Positions 1 through 7,087 of a stretch of DNA of 13,257 nt are shown piece by piece. Position numbers and translations under genes: made by a program. Numbering within the stretch: the stretch's first letter is position 1; each line of letters opens with the position of its first letter. Source of the DNA: CAYVZU01 sp964455935 (lineage in GTDB: Bacteria; Fibrobacterota; CAYVZU01); contig CAYVZU010000112.1 in assembly GCA_964455935.1 (NCBI GenBank), forward strand, positions 1 through 13,257. The letters run 5' to 3'. The notes beneath the pieces were generated by a model. The model ran no database searches and was not told the DNA's origin. It was given only the letters and a program-made list of their open reading frames with translations.

Positions 1-950
1 CCAAGCAACCCAAGCCCCGCCAGGGCTTGCGGGCTTGCCGCGGAAAGTCGGAGAGCCGGATATTCCATGTGAAGCCCGACCGGGTAAAACAGGATTCGCA
101 GATATCCGGCCAGCGCGCCCAGACTGTTGGGGAGTCTTGCGGCCAGATCCTGCGCCGATGACGCATGCGGATCGAGCGTGGGAATGGCCTGGCTGCGCAG
201 CCAGAAGTATAAAGGCAGCAGAACAAGCCAGTAACCCAGGAGAGCCGGATGAACCCGTTTGCGCTCCACGATATGCACGAGCAGCATCAGGCCGGGAAGA
301 ATCAGGGCGGATTCCCGCGAGAAAATCGCCAGGCCGGAGAAAAGCACGACCAGCGCGAAATGCGAGCGAACGAATCGCCTGCGCACCATTTTGTGATAGA
401 AAAAGAGCGTCAACAGCATGAAAAGGGCTGCCAGGGAGTCGGCACGGCCCGAGATATACGCCACGGCTTCGGTGTGGGCCGGGTGAACCAACCACAACAG
501 GGCCGCGGTTCCAGCCAGAAGCCGGTTGCGCCAGAGTGCGAATACAAAATAGAAGAAGCAGGATGCTGCGCCCGCATGGAGCAGGATATTGGTCAAATGG
601 TACCCCAGCGGCTTCAGGCGCCAGAATTTGCGGTCCGCGCGGAACGATAAAATCAGGACGGGCCGGTATGAATAGGAGGACACACCGGCTCCGGCCGTGA
701 TGTGAGTCGTAAAGATCCGCCGGAGATTCAGGGCGCCGGCCACATAGGAATTTGAAGTCACCAGGTGTTCGTCATCCCACAGGAATTTGCCTTTGAGACT
801 TTGGCTATACACAAGCAGGCTCATCAGGATCAGGCCCGCGGGAATCAGCCAGGTGGGGATCAAGGGCGGGCGTTGAAGAGAAAGCTCGAAATCCGGATCT
901 GGTTCGGCTGGCTTGTGCTCCTGCGTGGAGCCTTTTGGGTGTTTCTTCAT
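1..950 (-). CDS. TMTC-like GT-C membrane protein, third paralogue (3' end outside window)
   Basis: This open frame runs off the left edge: 316 complete codons are visible and no stop is reached. The ATG at 950-948 overlaps the TGA of the preceding gene (ATGA), which fixes the start and implies translational coupling; I see no Shine-Dalgarno. The N-terminus is about 30 hydrophilic residues, then a membrane segment (about 31-50), then a loop with the acidic pair D59-D60 (KFLWDDEHLV), YRP near 96-98 and YHLTNILLH near 117-125. HPAHTEAVAYISGRAD lies at about 156-171 and SRESA near 211. These match the two complete TMTC-like proteins upstream position by position. In the GT-C fold an acidic residue in the first external loop is normally catalytic, and polyprenyl-phosphate sugars are the usual donors. 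Any TPR part would lie beyond the window. Family membership is secure by paralogy; the substrate is unknown. Confidence 0.85.
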   Translation of the reverse strand, partial: MKKHPKGSTQEHKPAEPDPDFELSLQRPPLIPTWLIPAGLILMSLLVYSQSLKGKFLWDDEHLVTSNSYVAGALNLRRIFTTHITAGAGVSSYSYRPVLILSFRADRKFWRLKPLGYHLTNILLHAGAASCFFYFVFALWRNRLLAGTAALLWLVHPAHTEAVAYISGRADSLAALFMLLTLFFYHKMVRRRFVRSHFALVVLFSGLAIFSRESALILPGLMLLVHIVERKRVHPALLGYWLVLLPLYFWLRSQAIPTLDPHASSAQDLAARLPNSLGALAGYLRILFYPVGLHMEYPALRLSAASPQALAGLGLL

Positions 951-2653
951 TGGAATTGGCGGGCCAAAAATGGAATGCTCAAGCCCATTGATTTTGCCTT
1001 TTCAAAGCAGGCCCGCGAGTTTTCCCTGTCTTCCATATTGAAATATACTATGGCCAGATTGGCGTATCCTTTGGCAAAGTTCGAATTGCGGCGAATCGCT
1101 TCGCGAAACGCCGCAATCGCTTCCTCAAAGCGCCCGGTCTCAAAATAGGCGGCGCCCAGATTATTATAGGCATCCACATAGGCCGGATCGAGTTCAATGG
1201 CCCTGCGATAAAGGCCGATCGCTTTCCTTTCGTTTCCGTTGTTCCGTAGATCGTAGATATAGCCCAGGTGATTTTGGGCCTCCGCATATCCAGGGTCCAC
1301 GGCAACCGCCTTTTCGAGCGACCGGACCGCCCTTTCCGTTTGGCCCTGCTCGAACTCGGCCAGACCCAGACTGGTCCAGAGCCGGCCGTTGCCGGGAGCG
1401 TATTTCAGCGTGTACCGAAAAAAGGTGATGGGGTCCTTCCATGTTGCGTTTTGACGTATGGTCTGGACAAAAAAGAACAGGAGAACCGCGATTCCAGCCG
1501 TCTGGGCTGCCCGCATCCACAATCCCCGCTTTTCCCAAAGCGCCCGGCCCAGGATCGCCAGCGAAAGAAACGCTCCCATGGAAGGCAAATACAGCCAGTG
1601 CTCGGCCATGTAGGCGTTGATGGGAAAAATATTCGAAACCGGGAGCAAGGCAAGGCCATACCAGCCCAGGGTGAAGCGCAGATCCGGCCGCCGCAGCTTC
1701 GCGATCAGAACGCACAGGCCGGCCAGCAGTGCGAACCCCGCCAGGACGCTCCAATGCGAAAATGGGAAGCTTCGGAACCCGTACTCCATGTGAAGCCCCG
1801 TAGGAACAAAAAGAAGCCGCAGATAGGAGAAGAATGCGGATAGAAAGGACGGAATTCGGTCAAGGAGCGCTACGCCCGATGCCGGCGACTGCGGTTGCTG
1901 CGCAAACACCCGGAACACGGCATAGGCGATCAGGATTGCGAATGGAGGGCCGATTCTCTTGAGATTGATGGAACGATCATGGGTGCGTTCATAAAGGAGA
2001 AGGAGCACGGGGAAGATGATCGCGTTTTCCCGCGACAGCAGGGCGCCCGCAAAAGCGATGCAGCTCAGGGCAATCCAGCGAGATTGATTCAGTTTCCGAT
2101 GCTTGAGATATCCAACAAAGGCGAGCAGCACAAATAGCCCGGCTAGGGGATCGGCCCGTCCGCTGATATAGGCCACCGCCTCCGTGTGCACCGGATGAAC
2201 CGCAAACAGAAGGGCCGCGGCCCCGGCCTGCCAGACATTGCGCAGGAACAAGAATCCAAACCAGTATAGCGCCCAGGCCGTGAAGAGATGGATCAGCGTA
2301 TTGGTGACATGAAACCCTCTGGGGTCAAGTTCGTACAACGAAAAGTCCAAGGCATAGGATAGGATCTGCAAAGGCCTGTAGGCCGAATAGCGGCTGCCCG
2401 CGCCGGCGCCGATGTCGGACGTAAAAATCCGCTCCACATGGCCCCAGTCGCGAATGAACAGATTTTCCTGGACCAGGAACCGGTCGTCCCAGAGGAATTC
2501 ACCGTTGAACGAGTTCGCATAGACAAGAATCGCGGCGAGCGCGATGGCAGCCAAGCAGATCAAATGACAATGCCGCAGGCTGGGCGCATCGGCCGGCTGA
2601 GGGTTGGGCCGCGATGCGGCTGCCCGTTGAAGGTTTCGTTTTTTCTTTTTCAT
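947..2653 (-). CDS. TMTC-like GT-C membrane protein with C-terminal TPR repeats (568 aa)
   Basis: A Lys-rich N-terminus (MKKKKR) precedes a hydrophobic multi-span region from about 30 to 400. Motifs in order: acidic pair D56-D57 (EFLWDDRFLV), AYRPL at about 91-95, FHVTN at about 114-118, HPVHTEAVAYISGRAD at 153-168, LSREN at about 206-210, AEHWLYLPS at about 350-358. About four TPR units follow (423-555), each with the NLG or A-x3-F pattern and ending in a DP-like turn. This is the layout of eukaryotic TMTC O-mannosyltransferases and their bacterial relatives: a membrane GT-C core that transfers sugar from a lipid donor, with TPRs that probably bind a protein partner or acceptor. The start lies 14 nt after the radical SAM stop and the end overlaps the next paralogue's ATG. 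All signature residues are intact. Acceptor, sugar and actual transferase activity are inferred only. Confidence 0.88.
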   Translation of the reverse strand: MKKKKRNLQRAAASRPNPQPADAPSLRHCHLICLAAIALAAILVYANSFNGEFLWDDRFLVQENLFIRDWGHVERIFTSDIGAGAGSRYSAYRPLQILSYALDFSLYELDPRGFHVTNTLIHLFTAWALYWFGFLFLRNVWQAGAAALLFAVHPVHTEAVAYISGRADPLAGLFVLLAFVGYLKHRKLNQSRWIALSCIAFAGALLSRENAIIFPVLLLLYERTHDRSINLKRIGPPFAILIAYAVFRVFAQQPQSPASGVALLDRIPSFLSAFFSYLRLLFVPTGLHMEYGFRSFPFSHWSVLAGFALLAGLCVLIAKLRRPDLRFTLGWYGLALLPVSNIFPINAYMAEHWLYLPSMGAFLSLAILGRALWEKRGLWMRAAQTAGIAVLLFFFVQTIRQNATWKDPITFFRYTLKYAPGNGRLWTSLGLAEFEQGQTERAVRSLEKAVAVDPGYAEAQNHLGYIYDLRNNGNERKAIGLYRRAIELDPAYVDAYNNLGAAYFETGRFEEAIAAFREAIRRNSNFAKGYANLAIVYFNMEDRENSRACFEKAKSMGLSIPFLARQFQ

Positions 2654-2667
2654 TTTCTGCCGTGGCC

Positions 2668-3525
2668 CTACGGTAACTCCGCGTTTCTCCTGATTTCCAC
2701 CGCTGTGTGGCCGTACTCCTGAAAGCGGTTCGTCTTAACCTTGATGTCACAGGGATGGCATTGACCGCAGCAGTCACAAGGCCTGAATCTGTCCTCGATC
2801 CCGAAATCGCTGTCCAACAGCGACCCCAACGGGTTCACTCCGCGGTAGAGGTCATGGTGGCAATGAAACACCCGGGCCCCCGGATCGATCAGGAGTTCCG
2901 ATGTCCGGCAAAGCACATTGCGTTTGGGGCCGTCGCAGGCATCGGAAAACCCGTAGGTTCCGTAAAGTCGTCCCTTGTGGAAACCCAGGAACTCCTTGGT
3001 TCGAAAATCGATTCCGGCTTTCCTGAACCGGCCCTCTGCGTCCTGCATGTGTTCCAGCCAATCAGGATGCAAAATTCCCCAAACCCCAATGCTGTAGCCG
3101 CCGTCCATGAGCCGGCGTACATGATCAATGGTCTTGCGCAGGTCCATGGATCCGGGGTGATAGGAAACCCGGATCGAGGCGTAAGGGGCATCCCGTTTCA
3201 GACGCTCGGGCCTGATGCGGCTGACAAAGGCATCGATGTCGAATTGGAGGTTCGTGAGAATGTCGATTGGCAGCTCGGACTTGATTGCCGCCAGAAGATC
3301 CAGAAATCCCGGCAAAAGGCTCGGCTCGCCTCCCTGCAGCGTGATCGGCAGATCGGGCCGCGCGCGAAGGCGGTTGAGAGCGGAAATCCAATCGGTGGCA
3401 CCCAATCGTCCCGGAGTGGGAACGCCGTAGGTGTTGTTGAGACAATACGAGCAGTTCTGGTTGCAGTCGAAGGTCAAAAACACGCCGATGTAGTTGTACG
3501 AATCGGGCAATGGGATCGGTTTCAT
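2668..3525 (-). CDS. Radical SAM protein with C-terminal Cys-rich (SPASM/twitch-like) cluster (285 aa)
   Basis: The canonical CX3CX2C motif (CNQNCSYC; C21, C25, C28) binds the SAM-coordinating [4Fe-4S] cluster. LQGGEPSLLPG downstream is the GGEP SAM-binding motif, and SYHPG near 150 fits the barrel core. The C-terminal third holds CRTSELLIDPGARVFHCHH and then RPCDCCGQCHPCD, at least eight cysteines in a short stretch, which suggests one or more auxiliary Fe-S clusters as in SPASM/twitch enzymes. I chose the ATG at 3525 because it overlaps the TGA of the upstream TMTC-like gene (ATGA) and places the Cys motif at residue 21, as is typical; upstream in-frame codons lie inside that gene. No peptide precursor gene is visible nearby. 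Its place between two membrane glycosyltransferase-like genes points to modification of a sugar, lipid or protein acceptor. The reaction is unknown. Confidence 0.85.
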   Translation of the reverse strand: MKPIPLPDSYNYIGVFLTFDCNQNCSYCLNNTYGVPTPGRLGATDWISALNRLRARPDLPITLQGGEPSLLPGFLDLLAAIKSELPIDILTNLQFDIDAFVSRIRPERLKRDAPYASIRVSYHPGSMDLRKTIDHVRRLMDGGYSIGVWGILHPDWLEHMQDAEGRFRKAGIDFRTKEFLGFHKGRLYGTYGFSDACDGPKRNVLCRTSELLIDPGARVFHCHHDLYRGVNPLGSLLDSDFGIEDRFRPCDCCGQCHPCDIKVKTNRFQEYGHTAVEIRRNAELP

Positions 3526-5357
3526 TGTTGGGGCGTTCCGGCGTCTTGCCGGGACTCGATCCCGCGCAGCAAATCCACGGCTCGGGTATTTGACGGGTTC
3601 AGGTCCAACGCATGCACCAGGCATTTGCGTGCCTCCGCAAGCCGGTCCGCGTTGGCCAGCAGAACCCCCAAATTAAACCACGCCTTTTCGAAATCCGGGT
3701 CTGCCGCAATGGCCATTTGGAAATGCGGAGCAGCGGAGTCGGGGTGGCCGGCCACCATGAGGCTGATTCCCAGGTTGCATTGGGCTTCGGCAAACGAGGG
3801 TCGGATGGCCACGGCCTTGCGAAACCACTCCAGGGCTTCGCCTCTGCGCCCGGACATGTAGAGAAGTCCGCCCAGATTGTTGCAGGCCTCGGCATTGTTG
3901 GGTTCGAGCGCAAGCGCCTTTTCCAGCAGGGGAACAGCCGAATCGGGCTTGTTCCGGCTGAGGTAGATATAGGCCAGATTGTTGTAGGGCGCAGGAAAAG
4001 CCGGGTTGATTTCCAGGGCCTTCCGGTACGACTCCATTGCCCCGTCCGCCAGGCCTCGCTCGGCCTGGGCGACCCCCAGATTGTAAAGCGTCTGGAATTT
4101 GTCGGGCGTGTGCTCCAGCGTCTCCCGATAGAACCCGATGGGTTCGAGCCATGCGCGATTGCGGGCCATGGTCTTCGTGAAGAAGCCTGCTATGATAATG
4201 GCGATGACAATCCCTGTCATAAAATTCCATCGCCGCAAGCCATGCAGAAGGAAACGGCCGGCCAGGAAACAGATCCCAATGGAGGGCACATAAAGCCAGT
4301 GTTCGGCCATAAATGCGTTGAGCGGCGGCGCAATATTTGACAGAGGAATCAGCGAAACCAGAAACCAGGCAAGGCCGAAGAACAATGGTCCGCGAGACCG
4401 GCGCTGTTGCCAGAGCAAGGCGCAAAAGACCAGGAACAGCGCGAGCCCAACCAGCACCTGCGGGTGGGTCCACGCAAAGAGCGTATTGCCATAGCGCGCC
4501 GAAAGCGGGTGCGGGAATACAAGCAGCCTCAGGTATCCGGCAAAAGCGGCAAAGAATCCGGGGACGCGCTGGAGCGCTGAGCTATGAAAGGTGACGTTGG
4601 CGAGCATGTCCCGCAGAAGCGTTGTGCGGATCAGTCCGTAAAGAACGGAGAGCCCGGCAATCAGGGCGAACGGAATCCGGCGAACCGGTTTGCGGAAGGC
4701 GAAGTGATAGACCAGAAGAAGCAATGGCAGGACCATTGCATTTTCCCGCGACAAAAGCGCGGCGGAAAACGAAAGCGCTATGAGGCCGCATGCCCGCGCC
4801 GGATTATCCATGCGGAGATAGAAAATGAATGTGAGGGCCATCAACAGCAGGGCCAGGGGATCGGCCCGGCCGGAAATAAAGGCCACGGCGCCTGTATGAA
4901 TTGGGTGCAAGGCAAACAGGACAGCGGCGATAAAACAGGTCAGGGGTTCCATCAACAAGAACAGCAGCAGCCAGTAGAGCGCGATGACGGCGCAGGCCTG
5001 AATCAGGATGTTGGTCAGGTGATAACCGCGCGGATTAAGCTTCCACAGCCGGTAATCCATCATATAGGTGATCATCTGGAGCGGCCGATACGAACTCCAT
5101 TGCTCGCCGCCGCCGGCCGCAATGTTTTGCGTAAAGAGCCGGGGAATATTCTGAACCGAGCGGATGTAGAGATTGTCCCGGACCAGAAATTCATCATCAC
5201 AAATGAATTCACCGTGAAGGGAATTGGAGTAGAGAAGGAAGGTGATCAGGGCCAAAGCCGCGGAAAACAGGATATGCCGGCGAAGGGTTCCGGGCTTTCC
5301 GGTGTTTGCCGGGGCGGCCGGTTGCGGCTTATTTCTAACCTTGGAGTGCTTGCTCAA
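3522..5357 (-). CDS. TMTC-like GT-C membrane protein with five C-terminal TPRs, TTG start (611 aa)
   Basis: This is the first TMTC-like paralogue in transcription order. No ATG lies near the expected N-terminus. A TTG at 5357-5355 overlaps the upstream TGA as TTGA and has AGGGAG six bases before it, so I take that as the start; the same frame stays open for about 890 nt further upstream, but there it is antiframe to the GT-C gene. Motifs: acidic pair D54-D55 (EFICDDEFLV), SYRPLQ near 89-94, GYHLTN at 111-116, HPIHTGAVAFISGRAD at 151-166, LLSREN near 201-206, AEHWLYVPS near 351-359. Five TPR units span about 418-590. It departs from its two neighbours at Gly156, where they have Glu, and in reading PLSARY where they read GLHMEY. 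It may be a functionally specialised copy. Substrate unknown. Confidence 0.87.
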   Translation of the reverse strand: MSKHSKVRNKPQPAAPANTGKPGTLRRHILFSAALALITFLLYSNSLHGEFICDDEFLVRDNLYIRSVQNIPRLFTQNIAAGGGEQWSSYRPLQMITYMMDYRLWKLNPRGYHLTNILIQACAVIALYWLLLFLLMEPLTCFIAAVLFALHPIHTGAVAFISGRADPLALLLMALTFIFYLRMDNPARACGLIALSFSAALLSRENAMVLPLLLLVYHFAFRKPVRRIPFALIAGLSVLYGLIRTTLLRDMLANVTFHSSALQRVPGFFAAFAGYLRLLVFPHPLSARYGNTLFAWTHPQVLVGLALFLVFCALLWQQRRSRGPLFFGLAWFLVSLIPLSNIAPPLNAFMAEHWLYVPSIGICFLAGRFLLHGLRRWNFMTGIVIAIIIAGFFTKTMARNRAWLEPIGFYRETLEHTPDKFQTLYNLGVAQAERGLADGAMESYRKALEINPAFPAPYNNLAYIYLSRNKPDSAVPLLEKALALEPNNAEACNNLGGLLYMSGRRGEALEWFRKAVAIRPSFAEAQCNLGISLMVAGHPDSAAPHFQMAIAADPDFEKAWFNLGVLLANADRLAEARKCLVHALDLNPSNTRAVDLLRGIESRQDAGTPQQ

Positions 5358-6973
5358 TTCGCACTCCCTTGCGTACCCAGAAGGACCAAGTCGCCGCTGC
5401 GGGCTTTTTCCTCGAATCCCCGCGCCAGCAGAAAAGGAATCAGGCTCTGGTTGCCGGTCAGCACGTAATCCGGTTTGAATACGGCCAGGTAGTCGTCCAT
5501 GTTCTTGGCCGTAAAGGCCTTGTCGGGCGGAAGCGAGACAAACGGACGTTCGTGGTAGAAAGGATCGGTCAGGTAGTTCGAGGCGATCAAGGCCTTGGGT
5601 TTCGCGTTCGAGCGGATCCAGGCATGGATCTCGTCGCGGTGCGACCGGTAGGCTGCCTGCTGTGTTGGGTAATGATCCAGATAGAAGGTGCGGAAGGGGA
5701 GATACTCTTTGAGCTGGAACAGAATCATAACAGCGGCAAACCCAAAGAAGAGAATGCGGCCGGCTTGCTGTTTGCGCCGTGCCTCGCCGGCCAGGCGAAT
5801 CGAGTCCGCCACCCAGACAAACCCCAAGCAGCTTAGCATGACATAGGGAATCACCGTGAAACGGTCGAACTCGTACATGGCGCCGCGCCAATGGGCCGCG
5901 CAATTGGCGAACAGAACGAATCCGCCCTGCGTAAGCAGGTGAATTGTCGTGTTTCTTGGGCCCGCTGCAACATCGGTTTGCGCGGGCACCCGTTGTGCGG
6001 CGCGGTAAAGAAAGAAGGCCGCGCCGGAAACGAGAATCGCGTTCACCAGCCCCAGCGCTTTGAAGGAACCCCAAAGGCTTTCCCTGATATTCGCGGCAAC
6101 TTGCGATCCCGTTAAGTGGAGAACGGGCGCCTTCAGCGCGGGGATTCCCGCGGAATAGGATGCTCCCGGATAGTGCTCGGCAACCCAGTATCCGGCTGCC
6201 GCCCCCGCGTATTGCGGGTAGGCGGCATGGTATAGCAAAAGGCACATCACTTCATAGCCGCCGACAACAAGGAGAAGTCCCAAGGCTGCTTTGCCATACC
6301 CGGCAAGGGCTTCTTTTGAAGATCCCCGCAGCAGCACGAGAGTAACGCCGAAAGCAAGAATACTATAAAGCCCGCCGGCACGCGCGAGAAAGCTGAATCC
6401 CAGAACCAGGCCCACCCAGAACTGCGAGCGAGGGAACCGCAGATTGAGCCAGACCGCCGCCAACAGGAGAAAGAGATGCAATTGCTCGGTCCAGGGAAAA
6501 AGGGCCGTGAAAACAAGACCACGAGCGAAGCCCAGGAAAAGACAGGCGACCAAGGCCGTCCAGCGATCCACGCAAAAACGGAGAACCCCAAAAACCAAGA
6601 CGCAGTTTAGCGCCCATAGCAGAATATTGCCCTGAATCACCGCGATTACCGACTGAAACAATGACCAGAGAGCTCCAGCCAGAATGGGGTAAAGCGGATG
6701 CATGTAGGGTAGAGAAGGGTGTTCTTGTCCCTGCCAGAACTGGTTGAGGTTGTAGGAAATCACGAAGCCCTTCCCCGAAAAGATATTGCGCCCCATGTCG
6801 AGGTAACCGGAGGCGTCCGGGGACATGAGTTCGGCTTGGCTCAGCGGAAGGTTGGCGAGTGCAACCACCCCAAACAGGATCAGCCCCAGAATGAAATCCC
6901 AATTGGCTTTGTCGGGGGCTTTCGAGACGGGGACTGCGGAGCGGCCAGGGTTGTGCTTGTTGCGTTTGGGCAT
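5354..6973 (-). CDS. ArnT/PMT-like GT-C glycosyltransferase family membrane protein (539 aa)
   Basis: This is a multi-span membrane protein: hydrophobic segments run from about residue 27 to 430, and the last ~100 residues are soluble (IHAWIRSNAKPKALIASNY onward). The first external loop contains MSPDASGYLDMGRN at about 50-62; P-D-x3-Y-L near the first TM is the usual acidic signature of GT39/ArnT-like GT-C enzymes, with D53 the likely catalytic base. HPSLPYMHPLYP follows near 85-96, and FLARAGG near 195-201. Such enzymes move a sugar from a polyprenyl phosphate to a lipid, glycan or protein on the outer face of the inner membrane. It has no TPRs, unlike its downstream neighbours. The ATG at 6973 is the first start after an in-frame TGA; the only Shine-Dalgarno-like stretch (AGAGGTG) is too far upstream to be convincing. 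It is the first gene of the leftward operon. Donor and acceptor are unknown. Confidence 0.85.
   Translation of the reverse strand: MPKRNKHNPGRSAVPVSKAPDKANWDFILGLILFGVVALANLPLSQAELMSPDASGYLDMGRNIFSGKGFVISYNLNQFWQGQEHPSLPYMHPLYPILAGALWSLFQSVIAVIQGNILLWALNCVLVFGVLRFCVDRWTALVACLFLGFARGLVFTALFPWTEQLHLFLLLAAVWLNLRFPRSQFWVGLVLGFSFLARAGGLYSILAFGVTLVLLRGSSKEALAGYGKAALGLLLVVGGYEVMCLLLYHAAYPQYAGAAAGYWVAEHYPGASYSAGIPALKAPVLHLTGSQVAANIRESLWGSFKALGLVNAILVSGAAFFLYRAAQRVPAQTDVAAGPRNTTIHLLTQGGFVLFANCAAHWRGAMYEFDRFTVIPYVMLSCLGFVWVADSIRLAGEARRKQQAGRILFFGFAAVMILFQLKEYLPFRTFYLDHYPTQQAAYRSHRDEIHAWIRSNAKPKALIASNYLTDPFYHERPFVSLPPDKAFTAKNMDDYLAVFKPDYVLTGNQSLIPFLLARGFEEKARSGDLVLLGTQGSAN
5364..5369 (-). promoter_or_regulatory. 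Ribosome binding site AGGGAG deciding a TTG start
   Basis: On the minus strand AGGGAG lies six bases before TTG at 5357-5355. It is the strongest Shine-Dalgarno match in the leftward operon. It decides the start of the 611-aa TMTC-like protein, which has no ATG nearby. Confidence 0.7.
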
Positions 6974-7087
6974 GTGGATAAAATGGCTTTTTCACCTCTT
7001 GCATGTCATTCCGCAGGCCGGGGCAGGAATGCTGGGGACGCCAAAACAAGTATTTTCACAAGCGACAACTCCTTAGAACGGTGGACG
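6974..7087. promoter_or_regulatory. Divergent intergenic region, probable promoters for both operons
   Basis: These 114 bases separate the two divergent operons and are the only room for their main promoters. I see no strong sigma70-type -35/-10 pair. On the + strand TATTTT (7051-7056) is a possible -10 without a good -35. A short inverted repeat CATTCC (7007-7012) / GGAATG (7026-7031) with a 13-nt spacer, and a direct repeat ACAAG at 7046-7050 and 7058-7062, could be regulator sites, but both are short enough to be chance. The function is inferred from gene arrangement. Confidence 0.5.

Noticed and set aside
2638..2656. Poly-T/poly-A tract at the start of the 568-aa gene as a phase-variation site
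   Set aside because: The tract is interrupted and encodes a normal Lys-rich start. No single homopolymer run is long enough to suggest slippage.
3526..3624. Longer N-terminus for the 285-aa radical SAM protein
   Set aside because: The added 33 residues overlap the end of the upstream gene and look unstructured. The ATG in the ATGA overlap gives the usual distance to the Cys motif.
2707..3861. 384-codon + strand open frame
   Set aside because: It is antisense to the radical SAM gene and the end of a TMTC-like gene. Its composition is that of a GC-rich shadow frame with no recognisable motif.
5358..6245. Upstream in-frame extension of the 611-aa TMTC-like protein (907 aa in total)
   Set aside because: The extra ~296 residues are antiframe to the GT-C gene, are Arg/Pro/Gly-rich with no domain pattern, and end where a TTG with a strong ribosome site begins the recognisable protein.
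6719..7087. Longer N-terminus for the 477-aa B12-type radical SAM protein
   Set aside because: The extension is antisense to the start of the GT-C gene and crosses the divergent intergenic region. The B12-binding domain starts cleanly at the ATG at 7088.
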